In this document: positions 5,906-5,980 of the stretch, piece after piece
Position numbering within the stretch: position 1 is the first letter of the stretch
How the letters are laid out: each line of letters begins with the position of its first letter
NCBI GenBank assembly: GCA_900539115.1
Contig: UQAQ01000066.1
Span: 1-5,980, forward strand
Length of the DNA: 5,980 bases
Source of the DNA: an uncultured Roseburia sp.
GTDB taxonomy: Bacteria > Bacillota > Clostridia > Lachnospirales > Lachnospiraceae
Direction of reading: 5' to 3'
Program-made: the position numbers and the translations under genes
The notes under the pieces: model-generated
What the model was told of the DNA's origin: nothing
Databases searched by the model: none
What the model saw: the letters and a program-made list of their open reading frames with translations, nothing else

Positions 5906-5924
5906 CGATTTGCACTTCAAATCG
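5906..5924 (-). repeat. Inverted repeat in the leader of the lipoprotein gene
   Basis: CGATTTG (5906-5912) and CAAATCG (5918-5924) are perfect 7-bp inverted arms around a 5-nt spacer, between the putative -10 and the ribosome site of the lipoprotein gene. It could be an operator or an mRNA hairpin. On the plus strand it is followed by TTTTCTTT and could act as a weak terminator, though no plus-strand gene leads into it. Confidence 0.4.
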
Positions 5925-5937
5925 TTTTCTTTATTCT

Positions 5938-5946
5938 ATCATAGCA
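5938..5946 (-). promoter_or_regulatory. Putative extended -10 promoter of the lipoprotein gene
   Basis: The minus strand reads TGCTATGAT (5946-5938), an extended -10 element with TG one base before TATGAT. No good -35 is seen 17 bp upstream, which is usual for extended -10 promoters. It would start transcription near 5931, giving a leader of about 75 nt that contains the inverted repeat at 5906-5924. Confidence 0.45.
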
Positions 5947-5950
5947 TCCA

Positions 5951-5980
5951 TTATTCCGCCATCAGTCTTTCGAACCAGGT
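5951..5980 (-). CDS. Possible C-terminal tail of a gene entering from the right
   Basis: The last ten codons of one minus-strand frame read TWFERLMAE followed by TAA (5953-5951). Sequence outside the window would be needed to name it. The tail is protein-like, and the lipoprotein promoter begins 5 bp after the stop, a natural place for a gene boundary. With only nine residues a chance open frame cannot be ruled out. Confidence 0.3.
   Translation of the reverse strand, partial: TWFERLMAE

Overview
This is AT-rich DNA with strong AGGAGG-type ribosome binding sites, U-tailed hairpin terminators, a short lipoprotein signal peptide and a remnant of a Tn4451-type tnpV gene. Together these suggest a low-GC Gram-positive, most likely a gut clostridium of the Lachnospiraceae type; the species cannot be told from the window. 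Every intact gene lies on the minus strand, so the biology reads from right to left.

Core (5086 down to 483): a two-component system followed by an ABC exporter. An OmpR-family response regulator (5014-4340) overlaps the start of its histidine kinase (4352-3171). The kinase gene ends in a clean intrinsic terminator that contains its own stop codon. A separate, tightly packed ABC operon follows: a permease with a large extracytoplasmic loop (3087-2023), a second permease (2022-1363) and an ATPase (1358-483). The gene order and the two unequal permeases resemble peptide-antibiotic or lantibiotic immunity and stress exporters. The substrate is not known.

The most informative signal is regulatory. 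Both transcription units are preceded by the same gap-free 34-bp element: two TGTTGT boxes 11 bp apart (ACAACA on the + strand), then a -10 hexamer 12 bp after the second TTGTTG. This geometry is expected of an OmpR-type regulator binding site. It predicts that the regulator activates both its own operon and the exporter. At both loci an intrinsic terminator ends just upstream of the operator, so each unit is insulated.

Flanks: the module sits between gene debris. On the left (about 63-484, + strand) is a frameshifted, doubly truncated fragment of a penicillin-binding domain of the BlaR1/class D beta-lactamase type. The promoter and start of a minus-strand gene that leaves the window lie at the extreme left edge. 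On the right (5146-5313) is a broken tnpV 3' end, followed by an unassigned coding-like stretch, a strong terminator, a small lipoprotein gene (5856-5449), and possibly the last nine codons of another gene at the right edge. The debris suggests repeated insertion and deletion of mobile DNA around a TCS-ABC cassette.
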